Assembly: GCA_022495005.1 (NCBI GenBank)
Contig: JAGYXB010001072.1
Location: 496,001-560,000, forward strand
Length of the DNA stretch: 64,000 nucleotides
Source of the DNA: Rhyacophila brunnea
Taxonomy: Eukaryota > Arthropoda > Insecta > Trichoptera > Rhyacophilidae
Reading direction: 5' to 3'
Both the position numbers and the translations under genes were made by a program. This document shows, piece by piece, positions 35,578 to 45,082 of this stretch. Numbering within the stretch: the first letter of the stretch is position 1; every line of letters begins with the position of its first letter. The notes under the pieces were generated by a model. It was not told the origin of the DNA. It saw nothing but the letters and a program-made list of their open reading frames with translations, and did not search any database.

Positions 35578-35730
35578 TTCATCATTATCATCAGTTGAGG
35601 TCAATCTATTGCTTGGTGAAGGCCTTTTCTAGCTCCCGGTACCCTCCTTGGCCTCTAGTTCATCGCTGCTACGTACCTACATCCACCAAAATTTATGAGT
35701 TCGCCTATCCAGTGAGTTTTACGGGACCCC
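35578..35730 (-). pseudogene. LINE 3'-end fragment
   Basis: The minus strand reads GELINFGGCRYVAAMN and, after a frameshift, RELEKAFTKQ, a stop, IDLN, then TGATGATAATGATG. This parallels DELRKFGGYTWQRR...WDAFIQ at 42.75-42.95 kb. It is probably the 3' end of the same copy whose upstream part lies at 36400-36585. The 63-codon plus frame here is antisense. Confidence 0.65.
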
Positions 35731-36399
35731 TGTGAGCGTTTATTGCTCCTTGTGTACCACTATATGATGGCATTAATTATCCAGCGATTGTCCACTCCCT
35801 GAATGACATCCAGCTAGACTATAGATACATCTAGACGCCACCCATTGCATTGCAACGAGCGAACGCATTCGTATACAAATGTTTGAGACCATAGACCATT
35901 TCGCTAGTACTCGAGCAAAGTGCTCGCACTAGACGCTCAGGATTAAAATATAATTTTCTTTTTTTTTTACGTTATATAGTATTTTTAAGCGGTCAAAATG
36001 CAACCATTAGGTTTAGATATCCATAATTTAAGTTATTTTAAAGAAACACTAGGTCACTTGATATTAAAATATATAATAATATACAAATACATTATCACGA
36101 ACATGTATCAACTTACATATTATGAAACGTAATACAATCTTCTTGCTTATCAGTACGGCTACCATATTTAATACAACACACAGAACCAAGAACCATCTTT
36201 ACTACTTAATTAACTAAAAATATTTACCACTGACTTTATGTTTAACACCAAAAATAGCAATTTTAGCAACACGGTTATCGACGCTTAGCTAAGCAATAAG
36301 CTAAGATTTGCCGGCGACACCGTAGCAAACCATCTCCCACATCTGTAAACCTGTTATCCTTACTCTAGCGCGTGTCGCAGAGATTATAAGGGTGCCGAA
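35731..36399. other. Sequence separating two LINE pieces
   Basis: No gene. It holds a less AT-rich patch (35820-35940) with words such as CGAGCG and TTTCGCTAG that recall the hairpin at 35361, but the arms do not pair well. Confidence 0.35.
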
Positions 36400-36585
36400 T
36401 ACTTTCTCACTCGCACTTATGCATCGTTTTTGTTCGGGCCTTGCATCCAGCCCATTACCATTTTATCTGCTTAGCGACCTCTATCACATTGCATACCTTT
36501 GTGGGCTTCCTTATCCATTGGTTCATTTCGTGATTTTTCTACGATCTGCCCAACTTGCACCTCTCCCATTATTCACTTACTCGTA
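36400..36585 (-). pseudogene. LINE reverse-transcriptase C-terminal fragment
   Basis: The minus strand reads HEMNQWIRKPTKVCNVIEV then AKQIKW, a stop, WAG. This matches HKINQWIRKQTRVRDVVDV / AKQMKWQWTGHVAR at 52.3-52.5 kb. The 64-codon plus frame is its antisense. Confidence 0.65.
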
Positions 36586-36711
36586 ATGTATGGTTGAAAT
36601 TGTGTTATTTTCAAGAGGTTTTATCTTGTTTCTTCTTCTCAGTATGTTTCAAAAATATTGTAGATAACCTGTGATAAGATAAGTTTAATCGATAATTTAA
36701 CAGACAAAGAT

Positions 36712-36788
36712 ATACAGGAAACGAACCTGCATCTCTCGGATATCGCGCCCATGCAAATATAACCACTATGCTAAAGGACTACTTGATT
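36712..36788 (-). repeat. tRNA-like sequence with A and B boxes
   Basis: The minus strand carries an A-box-like TTTAGCATAGTGGTTAT and a T arm GCAGGTTCGTTTCCTGT whose stem pairs around a seven-base TTCGTTT loop. The acceptor and anticodon stems do not form well, so it is a tRNA pseudogene or SINE head rather than a working tRNA gene. Confidence 0.5.
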
Positions 36789-36989
36789 GTGACAAATTTT
36801 ACATAATGGCTTTTAATACTCACTGAAGTGCTTTCCAAATTGAGCTACTATTGGAGATCGGCTTTTGTATTTAAATTAAAGTGAGCAACACTTTAATAAT
36901 TACTAAACGACGTCACGGATCACTCCAAGATTTTTTGTTGTAACTTACTTGAACTTGCTAATAATTTATTTTTAATTAACTTTTTTTTA

Positions 36990-37253
36990 CGTGGCTTTAC
37001 GTGGCTGGGGCACGTATTCCGGATGCCGCCAAAGAGTGTGGCACTTCATAGCTTTGTGGCACAGCCTCAAGGGTTCCGTCACCGTGGCCGGCTTTCCCTC
37101 ACCCTGCGGCGCTGCTATAAGAGCGACCTACGTGCTGCAGGTCTGACATAGCGGGAGGCGCAAGAGTTGGCAATGGACCGATGGAAGTGGCGCCAACTTG
37201 TGCTTCCCCTTTGCCCCAATGTTGGGACGTGACAGGGTGGAAGAAGAAGAAGA
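36990..37253 (+). pseudogene. LINE reverse-transcriptase 3' end with GAAGAA tail
   Basis: The plus strand encodes FTWLGHVFRMPPKSVALHS, FVAQPQGFRHRGRLSLTLRR, CYKSDLRAAGLT, a stop, REAQELAMDRWKWRQLV and LPLCPNVGT, ending in GGTGGAAGAAGAAGAAG. WLGHV-RMP, G-R-RGR and W-R are the conserved C-terminal block of RTE-like elements. The frame is nearly intact but 5'-truncated. It belongs to the same family as 41490-41755. The 83-codon minus frame here is antisense. Confidence 0.8.
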
Positions 37254-37262
37254 TTTTTTTTT

Positions 37263-37441
37263 ATTCAACAAATAATTCACAAGATTTGAGAATGTAACAT
37301 TATAATTATTGAACATACATTTTTTCAAAAAAATATTTTTTCTATTGGTCATAATATATTTTCTCAGAAGTGTTTTCAAAATTATGTATGTTCAACAATT
37401 AGAATGTTACATTCTTAAATCTTATGAATTATTCGTTGAAT
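37263..37441. mobile_element. Foldback element, ~179 bp
   Basis: Inverted arms of ~62 bp: ATTCAACAAATAATTCACAA at the left and its near complement at the right, with GAATGTAACATT and TTGAACATACAT inside. The LINE tail abuts it on the left. Related scraps lie at 9045, 26925 and 55801. Confidence 0.75.
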
Positions 37442-37488
37442 GAATTGAAAATTAATTAAAAATATTTATTGCTTGCCCTGTTTAATAA

Positions 37489-37727
37489 CTTCCGTACCGT
37501 GTCCGATCCTAATAGGATCATATTATGGGCCTCCACAGAGTAGAGGTTTGTATTAACAGTTTTTGTTTTTTTACGAGAAATGGATGTCAGCCACTTGCTC
37601 AACCTATTAGGTCCATACCCTGACTCACACAAATTGAAGAACAATATATGTACTTGCCAGACCCAGGATTCGAACATGGGACCCACGGCGTTATAGTCAA
37701 ACGCTTAAGTAGCGCGGCCGCCGTGGG
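37489..37727 (-). mobile_element. tRNA-derived SINE with target-site duplication
   Basis: Full-length minus copy bounded by an exact 10-bp duplication TGTTTAATAA (37479-37488 and 37728-37737). B-box complement is GGATTCGAACA, head TAGCGCGGCCGCCGTGGG. The duplication proves integration of this unit as one piece and defines its ends. Confidence 0.95.
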
Positions 37728-37737
37728 TGTTTAATAA

Positions 37738-38243
37738 ATTCACTAACTATAAATCAATGGTACAGTGTTTGTTAATTGTATTTATATAATAATAGCTGAA
37801 AAACCCACCCAATGATGTGTGAAAACAAATTATTATACACACAAAATTGGCATTTCTGTCTGTCTGATTATTCTGTTATACCTAATTCAAAAACTATTTG
37901 ACTTTCGGTTTATATCCATGAAAATTTGGAGAAGTTGCTAATCATAATAATCGTTGTGCTTTTTAAATCACGAAATTCAGTATCGTCCTCTGTGTCATTA
38001 ATTTTTGATCTTTCCTTGGATATTGAGTTGAAGAAAGCTGTAAGTTTGCTGTGACCGTAATATAATGTAATATAATATAATGTGACCGAGGTATTGTAGT
38101 TTTCCGATTTTGATACTAAGTAAACATTCTCCATGTTTTCCCATTCATTTGAGTACTTAACTACGTCAACATAATTTTGTCACCTGGTTATTCCAACGTT
38201 TAACTTTACTATTCGTTTTACCGTCAAACATAGCGGTCGAAAT
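37738..38243. other. AT-rich DNA, no gene seen
   Basis: 37850-37930 has the TCTGTCTGATTA...CATGAAAATTTGG pattern common in insect repeats, but no second copy here confirms it. Confidence 0.35.
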
Positions 38244-39102
38244 TACGCGAAACACTTAAGAGCCCACATGCTCAGCGTCGGTCAAAATGGAGCTTTTATT
38301 GTATTTTCAAAGCATGATCCTGGACATTCCTTCAACGTTGTAGATAATCTGTTAATATAATTTTTGAAGCCTTATTATACTTTATATTTATTTTAAACAT
38401 GTGATGACTGCATAAAGTATTTTTATCACATAAAATAGTATTCTTTTAAACCTCTCGCTCTAATGCTTTAGATTATAGTCATATTTCAGTACGTCCATGT
38501 GAAGTGGTGTTAAGATTTTTTCATATTTATTAATTTTTAAAGCATTTATGAAACCATTAATAAAATTTATGTCGACATTATTATAGTGAAATATTAACAA
38601 TAAAAAATTATATTGATAATCTCTGTGATCCCAAATTTGACAAGAATTAGGCATTTTATTATTCAAAAAATTGGCAAGATTACCACATTTGAAGATGATT
38701 CTAAAGATACTTATTATAAATTATGTCTTTGACCATTCAAGTGTGATTAACATCCTACGAATAATGATTGCTTTATAGTAATTATTGACCTAAGAACAAG
38801 GCAGTATTTTTTTGAAATACGCTATTTCTATTGGCATTTCCCAGTGGTTAAGCTACAACATACGGCCGTAGCCATAAATTGACAAACTATAAATGAATTA
38901 GGGAGTAAGATCATGGTAACGCGCGTGTTTGAACATGTATCGTTTTTTTTTTTAATATTTTTTTTCAGCTAGGTAAATAAAAGGTTAAATAAATTATCTA
39001 CGACATTTAAGGAATGTCCAGGGTTATGCTCTGAAAATACATTTTAAATACAAAATATATTTTGACCTACGCTGAGCATGTGGGCCGTTAATGAGACGCG
39101 AA
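38244..39102. mobile_element. ~860-bp element with long terminal inverted repeats
   Basis: Arms of ~105 bp (38244-38350 and 38985-39102) share CGCG, GCCCACATGCTCAGCGT, GGTCAAAAT, GCAT-ATCCTGGACATTCCTT (shown as CCTGGACATTCCTT) and GTAGATAAT in inverted order with perhaps 80% identity. The ~640-bp interior has a 68-codon minus frame (38460-38666) that I cannot assign. Probably a non-autonomous DNA transposon; no target duplication found. Confidence 0.7.
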
Positions 39103-41489
39103 AAAATGTATTGTTGTATGGTACTGTTACGTCCCCAAAAAGTGGAATAGTTTAAGTAAGATAGTTAATCACTTTCACTAAGTCTTTTAGGTTTCGTAAT
39201 ATACGAAATTAAATAGTCTTTATACTTGTTAGGTATTATTTGCTATTTTATTAGTATTATACAGAGGACTATGAAATAGGACTCTGTAAAAGTCTCTTTT
39301 GATTTGTCAGGAATAGCGAAAGAGGGCGGATATATTCACAGGAGATATCAAATCGAAAATAGAAGAACTTTTGATAGATGTTTGATTTATTAAACGGCGA
39401 TAAATTACAAGTAATACAGATTTATTACAATTGACAGAAAGTCAACTTACATACTATAGGTACAATGGTCGACAAAGAACTAACAAATTCATTACGTGTA
39501 CAATGGTTCATATATAGATTGAATAATGTTCTAGATGTTTCCAATTATCAAACACAAATAACATGACATTATTGTTTTGTGGTTTTCTAGAATTAATTAG
39601 AATAAAATGAATCAATATTTAAATTGACAATATTATTGATATCAGAGGATGCTATTGTTATCACAGGAAGTTGCGGTTTCTCTAATTAGAATCTCTTATC
39701 GACGTATCGATCTAATGCATAACAGTACGACAGTGCCTCGAAAGGCCTACTTGATCAGTGGCTTCAGAATTATTATTATAATCAACCTGTGATACTCAAG
39801 TGGCTGTTAAAATATAACATCTCTCGGTTTCGGGAAGTTTAATAACAATGCCTATAATCTGCCGCCATATGAGTTATTAAATAATGAATAAGGTGCAAAT
39901 GTGCACGACTTTCAATTACTGTTCGACAATAATTACGTGGTCCAATCAAAAATTTAAAAGAAAAACACTGTAATGAATAATAACTTCAAATTTCTCGATG
40001 GCGGTCTAAAGTCCATACTAATAAAATAATATTGTAATGCGTCTGTCTGATTTTTAAATTCATACTACCGTTTGTAAATTACGTATTTAATTTGATTGAA
40101 GTACCTATTGTCATGATTCAAAAACGTTGAACTCTGTCTTATTAGATATAAATTTAATTTTTTATTAAATATTAGTGGAAAACGTAATATTGAAAGTAAT
40201 ATGTCTACGTTTGATCACTTCATCTTCCACTTCACTTCAACTTTTTAATGCTAGTTTTAACACTGACTAGTTTTGCGCAAGCTTTAGATTGAAACTGTGT
40301 TACGTATCGCGCCAAATATATACATTTGTATATAATGTATCACTGGCGAATACTGTATGGTAGGTGATTATTTAAAGCCTACCTTCTTAAGAAAAACATT
40401 TTTTAATTGCATATTGACATATTATTATTATAATGTCATACAATATGTTGGAATATAGTATACAGAGATTATAAAACAATCTGCAAAAGTTAAAAAAAAT
40501 ATACCACAACGCGCCATCTGTCTTCTTCTCTATACCTCCTTTAGATCTCTGGATACCTCCAGAATATATAAAACAGCGACTGGATTACCTCTTTGGATTT
40601 CTATGCTTATTTGCTATCTTGGGTTCTCAGTTGAACGGCACTTACCTGTTTTATTAGTCAAGTGACAAACGATCTCAGCCACCGTCTTCAAAGCAGACGG
40701 TCTTCAAGGACAAAATATCTCAAAACCAAGGCGACAGACAATGAATGTAATTCAGTTTTGTTAGACTCACCTAAAAGAGCTGTTGAACCTGACGATTGAA
40801 TTGATTGTGTATTCACCATAGTGGAATTCCAAACCATATATTGTCTTCAGATCTATTAAAACATCATGATACCATCGAGTCGCTTACCATCTTGTTGACA
40901 GACACCAGACCACTCCCGACGAAAGAAAAGATTGACAGATCACATCATTGATAGCAGCACGATGGAAATGTCTTCTGAAAGCTCAATCCGCAATTCATGC
41001 GCAGTCAGAGAGCGATAGAAATGCGTAAGGCATCATCATTCATTAAAATTTTTATCGATCCCGTTTTGTTGATTCAACTTAGTGAATAAATATAAACCTT
41101 GACCACGAAGCAGTCAATTGTTTCTACGTCAATGACACTCTGAATGGTCCGATCCGACTTTGAGTATTTCGTTTTAAGTCCAAAACACTACCGTCTGCGT
41201 ACTGCCGTATTACTAATATAATAACCATTGGACTAAAACTATTAAATTACTCTTTACACTACAAAAAAAATAGTTAATCAAAAAAACATCGATTAATTAA
41301 GAATGAATGACTTTCGAACTACAGTCTCGCCGAACGTCGTAAGCATCATTCATTATCATAAAAATTAATGGAACTGGCTTTCCAAGGAAGAAGGCAGTAA
41401 GTAACTGACTATTACTCACACTTTAGAGATAAATTATTACATATGTACTTAATGTGTTTTTTTTTCCCCAAATTTTAGTAGGTTTTCTT
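39103..41489. other. Intergenic DNA, possible retroelement remains
   Basis: No gene. 40490-41200 is less AT-rich and has a TATA-like ATATATAAAAC (40564-40574) and an AATAAA (about 41085), an arrangement seen in LTRs, but no ends, primer-binding site or coding remains are visible. TGTTACGT occurs at 39125 and 40299. Confidence 0.3.
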
Positions 41490-41755
41490 CATCTTCTTCC
41501 ACCCTGTCACGTCCCAACATTGGGGCATAGGGCAAACACAAGTTGGCGCCACTTCCCTCAGGTGCTTGTAACGCGGTCGTACTAATGTACCCCTAAGATT
41601 TGGCGGAGACATCAATTCTGAAAGCTCAAAAGCAGAGACTCTTGAAGCTTAGAAAGACGCCATGTCTCACAGCCATACATGAACACAGGTAGCACGCACG
41701 CGTTAAACGACATTTGGTCCCCACAGAATACAGCCTTGACCTCCAAGTGACTCCA
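41490..41755 (-). pseudogene. LINE reverse-transcriptase fragment with internal deletion
   Basis: The minus strand reads EVKAVFCGDQMSFNACVLP, VFMYGCETWRLSKLQ, a CLRQILGVH-type block, then jumps to KWRQLVFALCPNVGT and the CTTCTTCC (complement GGAAGAAG) tail. YGCETW and CLR-ILGV are conserved C-terminal blocks. The WLGHV...RGR part is deleted compared with 36990-37253. Confidence 0.75.
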
Positions 41756-42050
41756 AGTTTTAGTAGGTACTGGTGGTAAAAACGGTGATTTTTATTATTA
41801 GTAGGATGTTAAAATAGGAATAATAAAAAAGCAGTAACTCCAATAAATAATTGCAATGAAGCCGTTTTGCTAAGAAATGTGTACCATATTAGCAGATTTT
41901 CATTTTTTCACTAAGGATTTTAACGGTATTTTAGTGATGATACTGATTTTAAAGTTAACAATAGTATACAGATTTCAGAATTACCTAACGGATGGCATTT
42001 ATAACTTAATTTTATAATACATTCTTCCTTGAAAGGGCAGAACTGGGTGT

Positions 42051-42156
42051 CAGTAGCAAAGGGTGGGGGTAGGCTGTAGAAATCCGACATATATAGTGAA
42101 CACTAATTTTGTCAGTTATACTTATTTGTTTTAATTTTATTGATTTTGGAATACAA
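42051..42156 (+). mobile_element. hAT-like family 1, left end in unit 1
   Basis: Starts CAGTAGCAAAGGGTGG and is cut off by the SINE. Confidence 0.7.
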
Positions 42157-42401
42157 CCTTTTTTTCTGACCATGTCCGATCCTTATAGGATCATATGGGC
42201 CTCCACAGAGTAGAGGTTTGTATTAACAGATTTTGATTTTTTTTTACGAGAAATGGATGTCAGCCACTTACTCAACCTATTAGGTCCATACGACTCGCAC
42301 ACAAATTGAAAAACAATGTGTACTTGGCAGACCCAGGATTCGAAGCTGGGATCCACGGCGTGATAGTCCAACGCTTCAGTCGCGCGGCCACCGTGGATGT
42401 C
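42157..42401 (-). mobile_element. tRNA-derived SINE, full-length copy
   Basis: Minus orientation: T-rich tail end, ATGTCCGATCCTTATAGGAT, GATGTCAGCCACTTACTCAA, B-box complement GGATTCGAAGC, head GTCGCGCGGCCACCGTGGAT. It lies exactly between the two duplication units and truncates the hAT fragment on its left. Confidence 0.9.
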
Positions 42402-42596
42402 TAATAATAGGCAATAAATAGTTGCAATGAAGCCTTTTTGCTAAGAAATGTGTATCATTTTAGCAGATGTCCATTTTTTACTAAGAATTTCAATGGTATT
42501 TTAGTGATAATACTGATTTAACAGAGTATATACTGCTTACAAAATTACCTAACGCTTACCTAATGCTTTCTTCCTTGGAAGGGCAGAACTGGGTGT

Positions 42597-42741
42597 CAGT
42601 AGCAAAGGGTGGAGGTAGGCTGTATAAATCCGAACACTAATTTTGTCAGTTATACTTATTTTTTAAAATTTTATTGATCTTAGAATACAAATTGCCAATG
42701 ATATTGGTTAACTTTTAAAACCTTACATAGGCCAAACCATA
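42597..42741 (+). mobile_element. hAT-like family 1, left end in unit 2
   Basis: CAGTAGCAAAGGGTGGAGGT onward, through GATATTGGTTAACTTTTAAA, then cut by LINE sequence. Confidence 0.7.
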
Positions 42742-42955
42742 TGACTGGACATGTCGCTCGGCGTGTGGACAACCACTGGACAAATGCCGTCATATAGTGG
42801 TACCTAAGTGGCGCTAAACGTCTACAGGAACGGTCTAAAACCTGCTCGATAGACGAACTCAGAAAGTTCGGTGGATATACGTGGCAGCGAAGAATAAAGT
42901 ACCGAGAAAAGTGGAGGAATCTATGGGATGCCTTCATCCAGTAGTGGATTCCACG
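42742..42955 (+). pseudogene. LINE reverse-transcriptase 3' end
   Basis: The plus strand reads TGHVARRVDNHWTNAVI, a stop, then SIDELRKFGGYTWQRR, IKYREKWRNLWDAFIQ, a stop, W, and an ATAATAATGATG end. GHVAR-W and R-W-L-AF-Q-W are the C-terminal blocks of this LINE family, also seen at 35.6, 46.9 and 52.4 kb. The 107-codon minus frame (42680-43003) is antisense. Confidence 0.75.
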
Positions 42956-43776
42956 CTGATAATAATGATGTTTCATAATTGAGAGGTGTATTTTCAAAGT
43001 CAACTTATTCTACTTAAATAAATTTTTGGCAAACGCCAAAAAACTGTTTACAGTGTTAATGTTACATAATATTATGTTTTTGGTATTGGAATAAGTTACT
43101 TTTGAAACTAACACCGATTTCTAAGTTGATTTTTTTACTGGATTTATTTGCTATTAGGTTCTTCTATACAATTTTTTTGTTTTAATACAATGGCATTCAT
43201 AACTCATTTTCGTTAAGTAGTTGAATAAGTTCACTTTGAAAATACACCTTTCAATTCTTGTATACTGTGTATTTTACTTTGTGCTATGGCAAATTGGCTA
43301 ATAAATGTAATTATTAAAAACATTTTCTTTTGGTCAGTTTTGGTGGCTTTAAATGTCACCTCAAACTGTTGAAGAGTGTCGGTTGCCCAGTGACTGGAAG
43401 TTAATGCAGCAAGGATAGGTCTTCATCCATCATTATATTGATGGTGTGTACAATTATGAGAACAATAATGAGATTTACTTAACAAAATACTTAATCTCAT
43501 TGTCTTAAAAATCGATGTTATTATTAAAAAATAATTTAAAAAAAAACTGACATAGTTACTTTTGTATACAATTATTGTGATATCTCATATAATAATACAG
43601 TCATAATAATTGCTATGCAACTAAAAATAATGTCACGAGTAGATTATCATTACACCAAAGTATTTTTTACAATTCGTCCAAGGATACACAGAGTGAATAA
43701 AAAATATAATTGTCTAACTACTTAGTTTTTCTTTTATTTTAATATCTACTATTTATTTAAAAACAAAAAAATAACA
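42956..43776. other. AT-rich DNA, no gene seen
   Basis: Nothing recognised. Confidence 0.4.
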
Positions 43777-43868
43777 AAACAATTGTCTTTTTAATGATTT
43801 TTATATATCATTAATATTCATATAATATATTTAAAAGTAAAACTATTTAAAAAGTAAATATCATATTA

Positions 43869-44343
43869 AAGCAGTGGACTGGGTATGCAAACAATTCAAA
43901 GAAGGACACTTAAAGGAAATTCTAGGGGAGGTTCTGGAGCAAAATGGATAATAAAAAACAAATTAGGATTTTACAATGGAATGCCAGAAGTATGAAGCAA
44001 AAAAAGGATGATATAGAACTCTACTTAATAAGACAAAATTTTCAATAGCATTAATCTCAGAGACTTGGCTGAGGTCTGAATTAGACTAACTGAAATTCAA
44101 TGATTACACGATGTATCGAAAATACAGAAGGGATGGATACGGAGGAGAGCGATTCTGGTGCATAAAACACTGGCGTCTAAAGAAGAAAGAAAGAAAGACG
44201 GAAGAGCTAAACAAAATAATTATAAAGCCATTTAACAGAATAGGAGTGAGGACCTGATCGAAGGATCCCCTTCTAGAAGAGAAGAGGCGATATGACAGCG
44301 AGTCGCAGTCAAAGCCTCGGTAAAATCACAAAAAAAAAAAAAA
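43869..44343 (+). mobile_element. Internally deleted Jockey-type LINE with target duplication
   Basis: A ~475-bp insertion between an exact 13-bp duplication AAATATCATATTA (43856-43868 and 44344-44356), ending in a long A run. The 5' part encodes MDNKKQIRILQWNARSM, KQKKDDIELYLIRQN and, after a frameshift, SIALISETWLRSELD, which is the start of an AP-endonuclease-type ORF2. From about 44190 it switches to the 3' end shared with 17370-17728 (NRIGVRT and the AGTCGCAGTCAAAGCCTCGG region). The whole reverse transcriptase is missing. Confidence 0.85.
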
Positions 44344-44449
44344 AAATATCATATTATTTGTATAGGCGAAGTAAAACAGGACTTGGAGTGCACTTCATAG
44401 ATTGACTCGCCTCATTATCAATGGCGCAATCATGTCTAAAATCTAAATA

Positions 44450-44918
44450 CTTACATGATAAAAAGAACTTTTTATACACAACGTTTTTAAATTTTCTGTT
44501 GAATTATTATGCACAATATGCTCAAACTTGTACTTGATAATATGAAGTAAATAAAAAATAAAGAAACAAACAAATATAGAATACTGAAATGTCATTTTGA
44601 CATTTCATTTTGATTTCCATAGTAACGAACGTATATATTAATAATTTAGTTGCTAGGACCACCCCCTTAGCAACGAATAATAGTGGGTTGGATTACGGAT
44701 TTCTTCCGAAATAACTTTTCATACAAAACAGAATTAACTGAAAATGAATTGAATTCTGCTTAAAGATGGCTAAAAGTAAAGAATGCATTGGCATCGTGTT
44801 CTGATAAATATTCTAAAAGTTTAAAATGTCTAGCTAGTCGAGAAGTTAGTTAAAAATCGATTGCAAGATTTGTACCGGACAAATAAGAATACGAGCTAAT
44901 AAAAACGTTATAAAATAC
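44450..44918 (-). mobile_element. Unclassified ~460-bp repeat, copy D
   Basis: Reverse-orientation copy with the B/D variant: GCACAATATGCTCAAACTTG, CAAACAAACAAATATAG, GAAATGTCATTTTGACATTT (palindromic). It is bounded on both sides by the duplicated host sequence. Confidence 0.85.
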
Positions 44919-45082
44919 AAAACAATCGTCTTTTTAATGATTATAATACATCATTAATATTCATATATATTTAAAAATAAATATCATATTATTTGTATGG
45001 GTTAAATAAAACAGGACTTAGAGTGCACTTCAAATATTGATTTGCCTTATTAGCAATGGCGCAATCAGGCCTAAAATCTAAA

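Larger units (their letters stand above)
41841..42690. repeat. Direct duplication of ~300 bp interrupted by a SINE
   Basis: Unit 1 (41841-42156) and unit 2 (42412-42690) share AATTGCAATGAAGCC, TTGCTAAGAAATGTGTA, ATTTTAGTGAT, GGGCAGAACTGGGTGTCAGT and the left end of a family 1 hAT element. A SINE (42157-42401) sits between them. Confidence 0.85.
43777..45082. repeat. Direct duplication flanking repeat copy D
   Basis: Copy 1 (43777-43868 plus 44357-44447, split by a LINE) and copy 2 (44919-45082) share CTTTTTAATGATT, CATTAATATTCATATA, AAATATCATATTATTTGTAT, GAGTGCACTTCA and AATGGCGCAATCA. The unclassified repeat copy D fills the gap between them. Confidence 0.85.

Noticed and set aside
38845..38945. 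tRNA-like motif CCCAGTGGTTAAGC with GTGTTTGAACATG
   Set aside because: Box spacing is too long and the stems do not pair; probably chance inside the long-TIR element.
39125..40310. LTR candidates starting TGTTACGT (39125, 40299; also 45620)
   Set aside because: No matching ends, no duplications, no primer-binding site or coding remains.
42680..43003. 107-codon minus-strand frame
   Set aside because: Antisense to the LINE 3' end encoding WDAFIQ on the plus strand.
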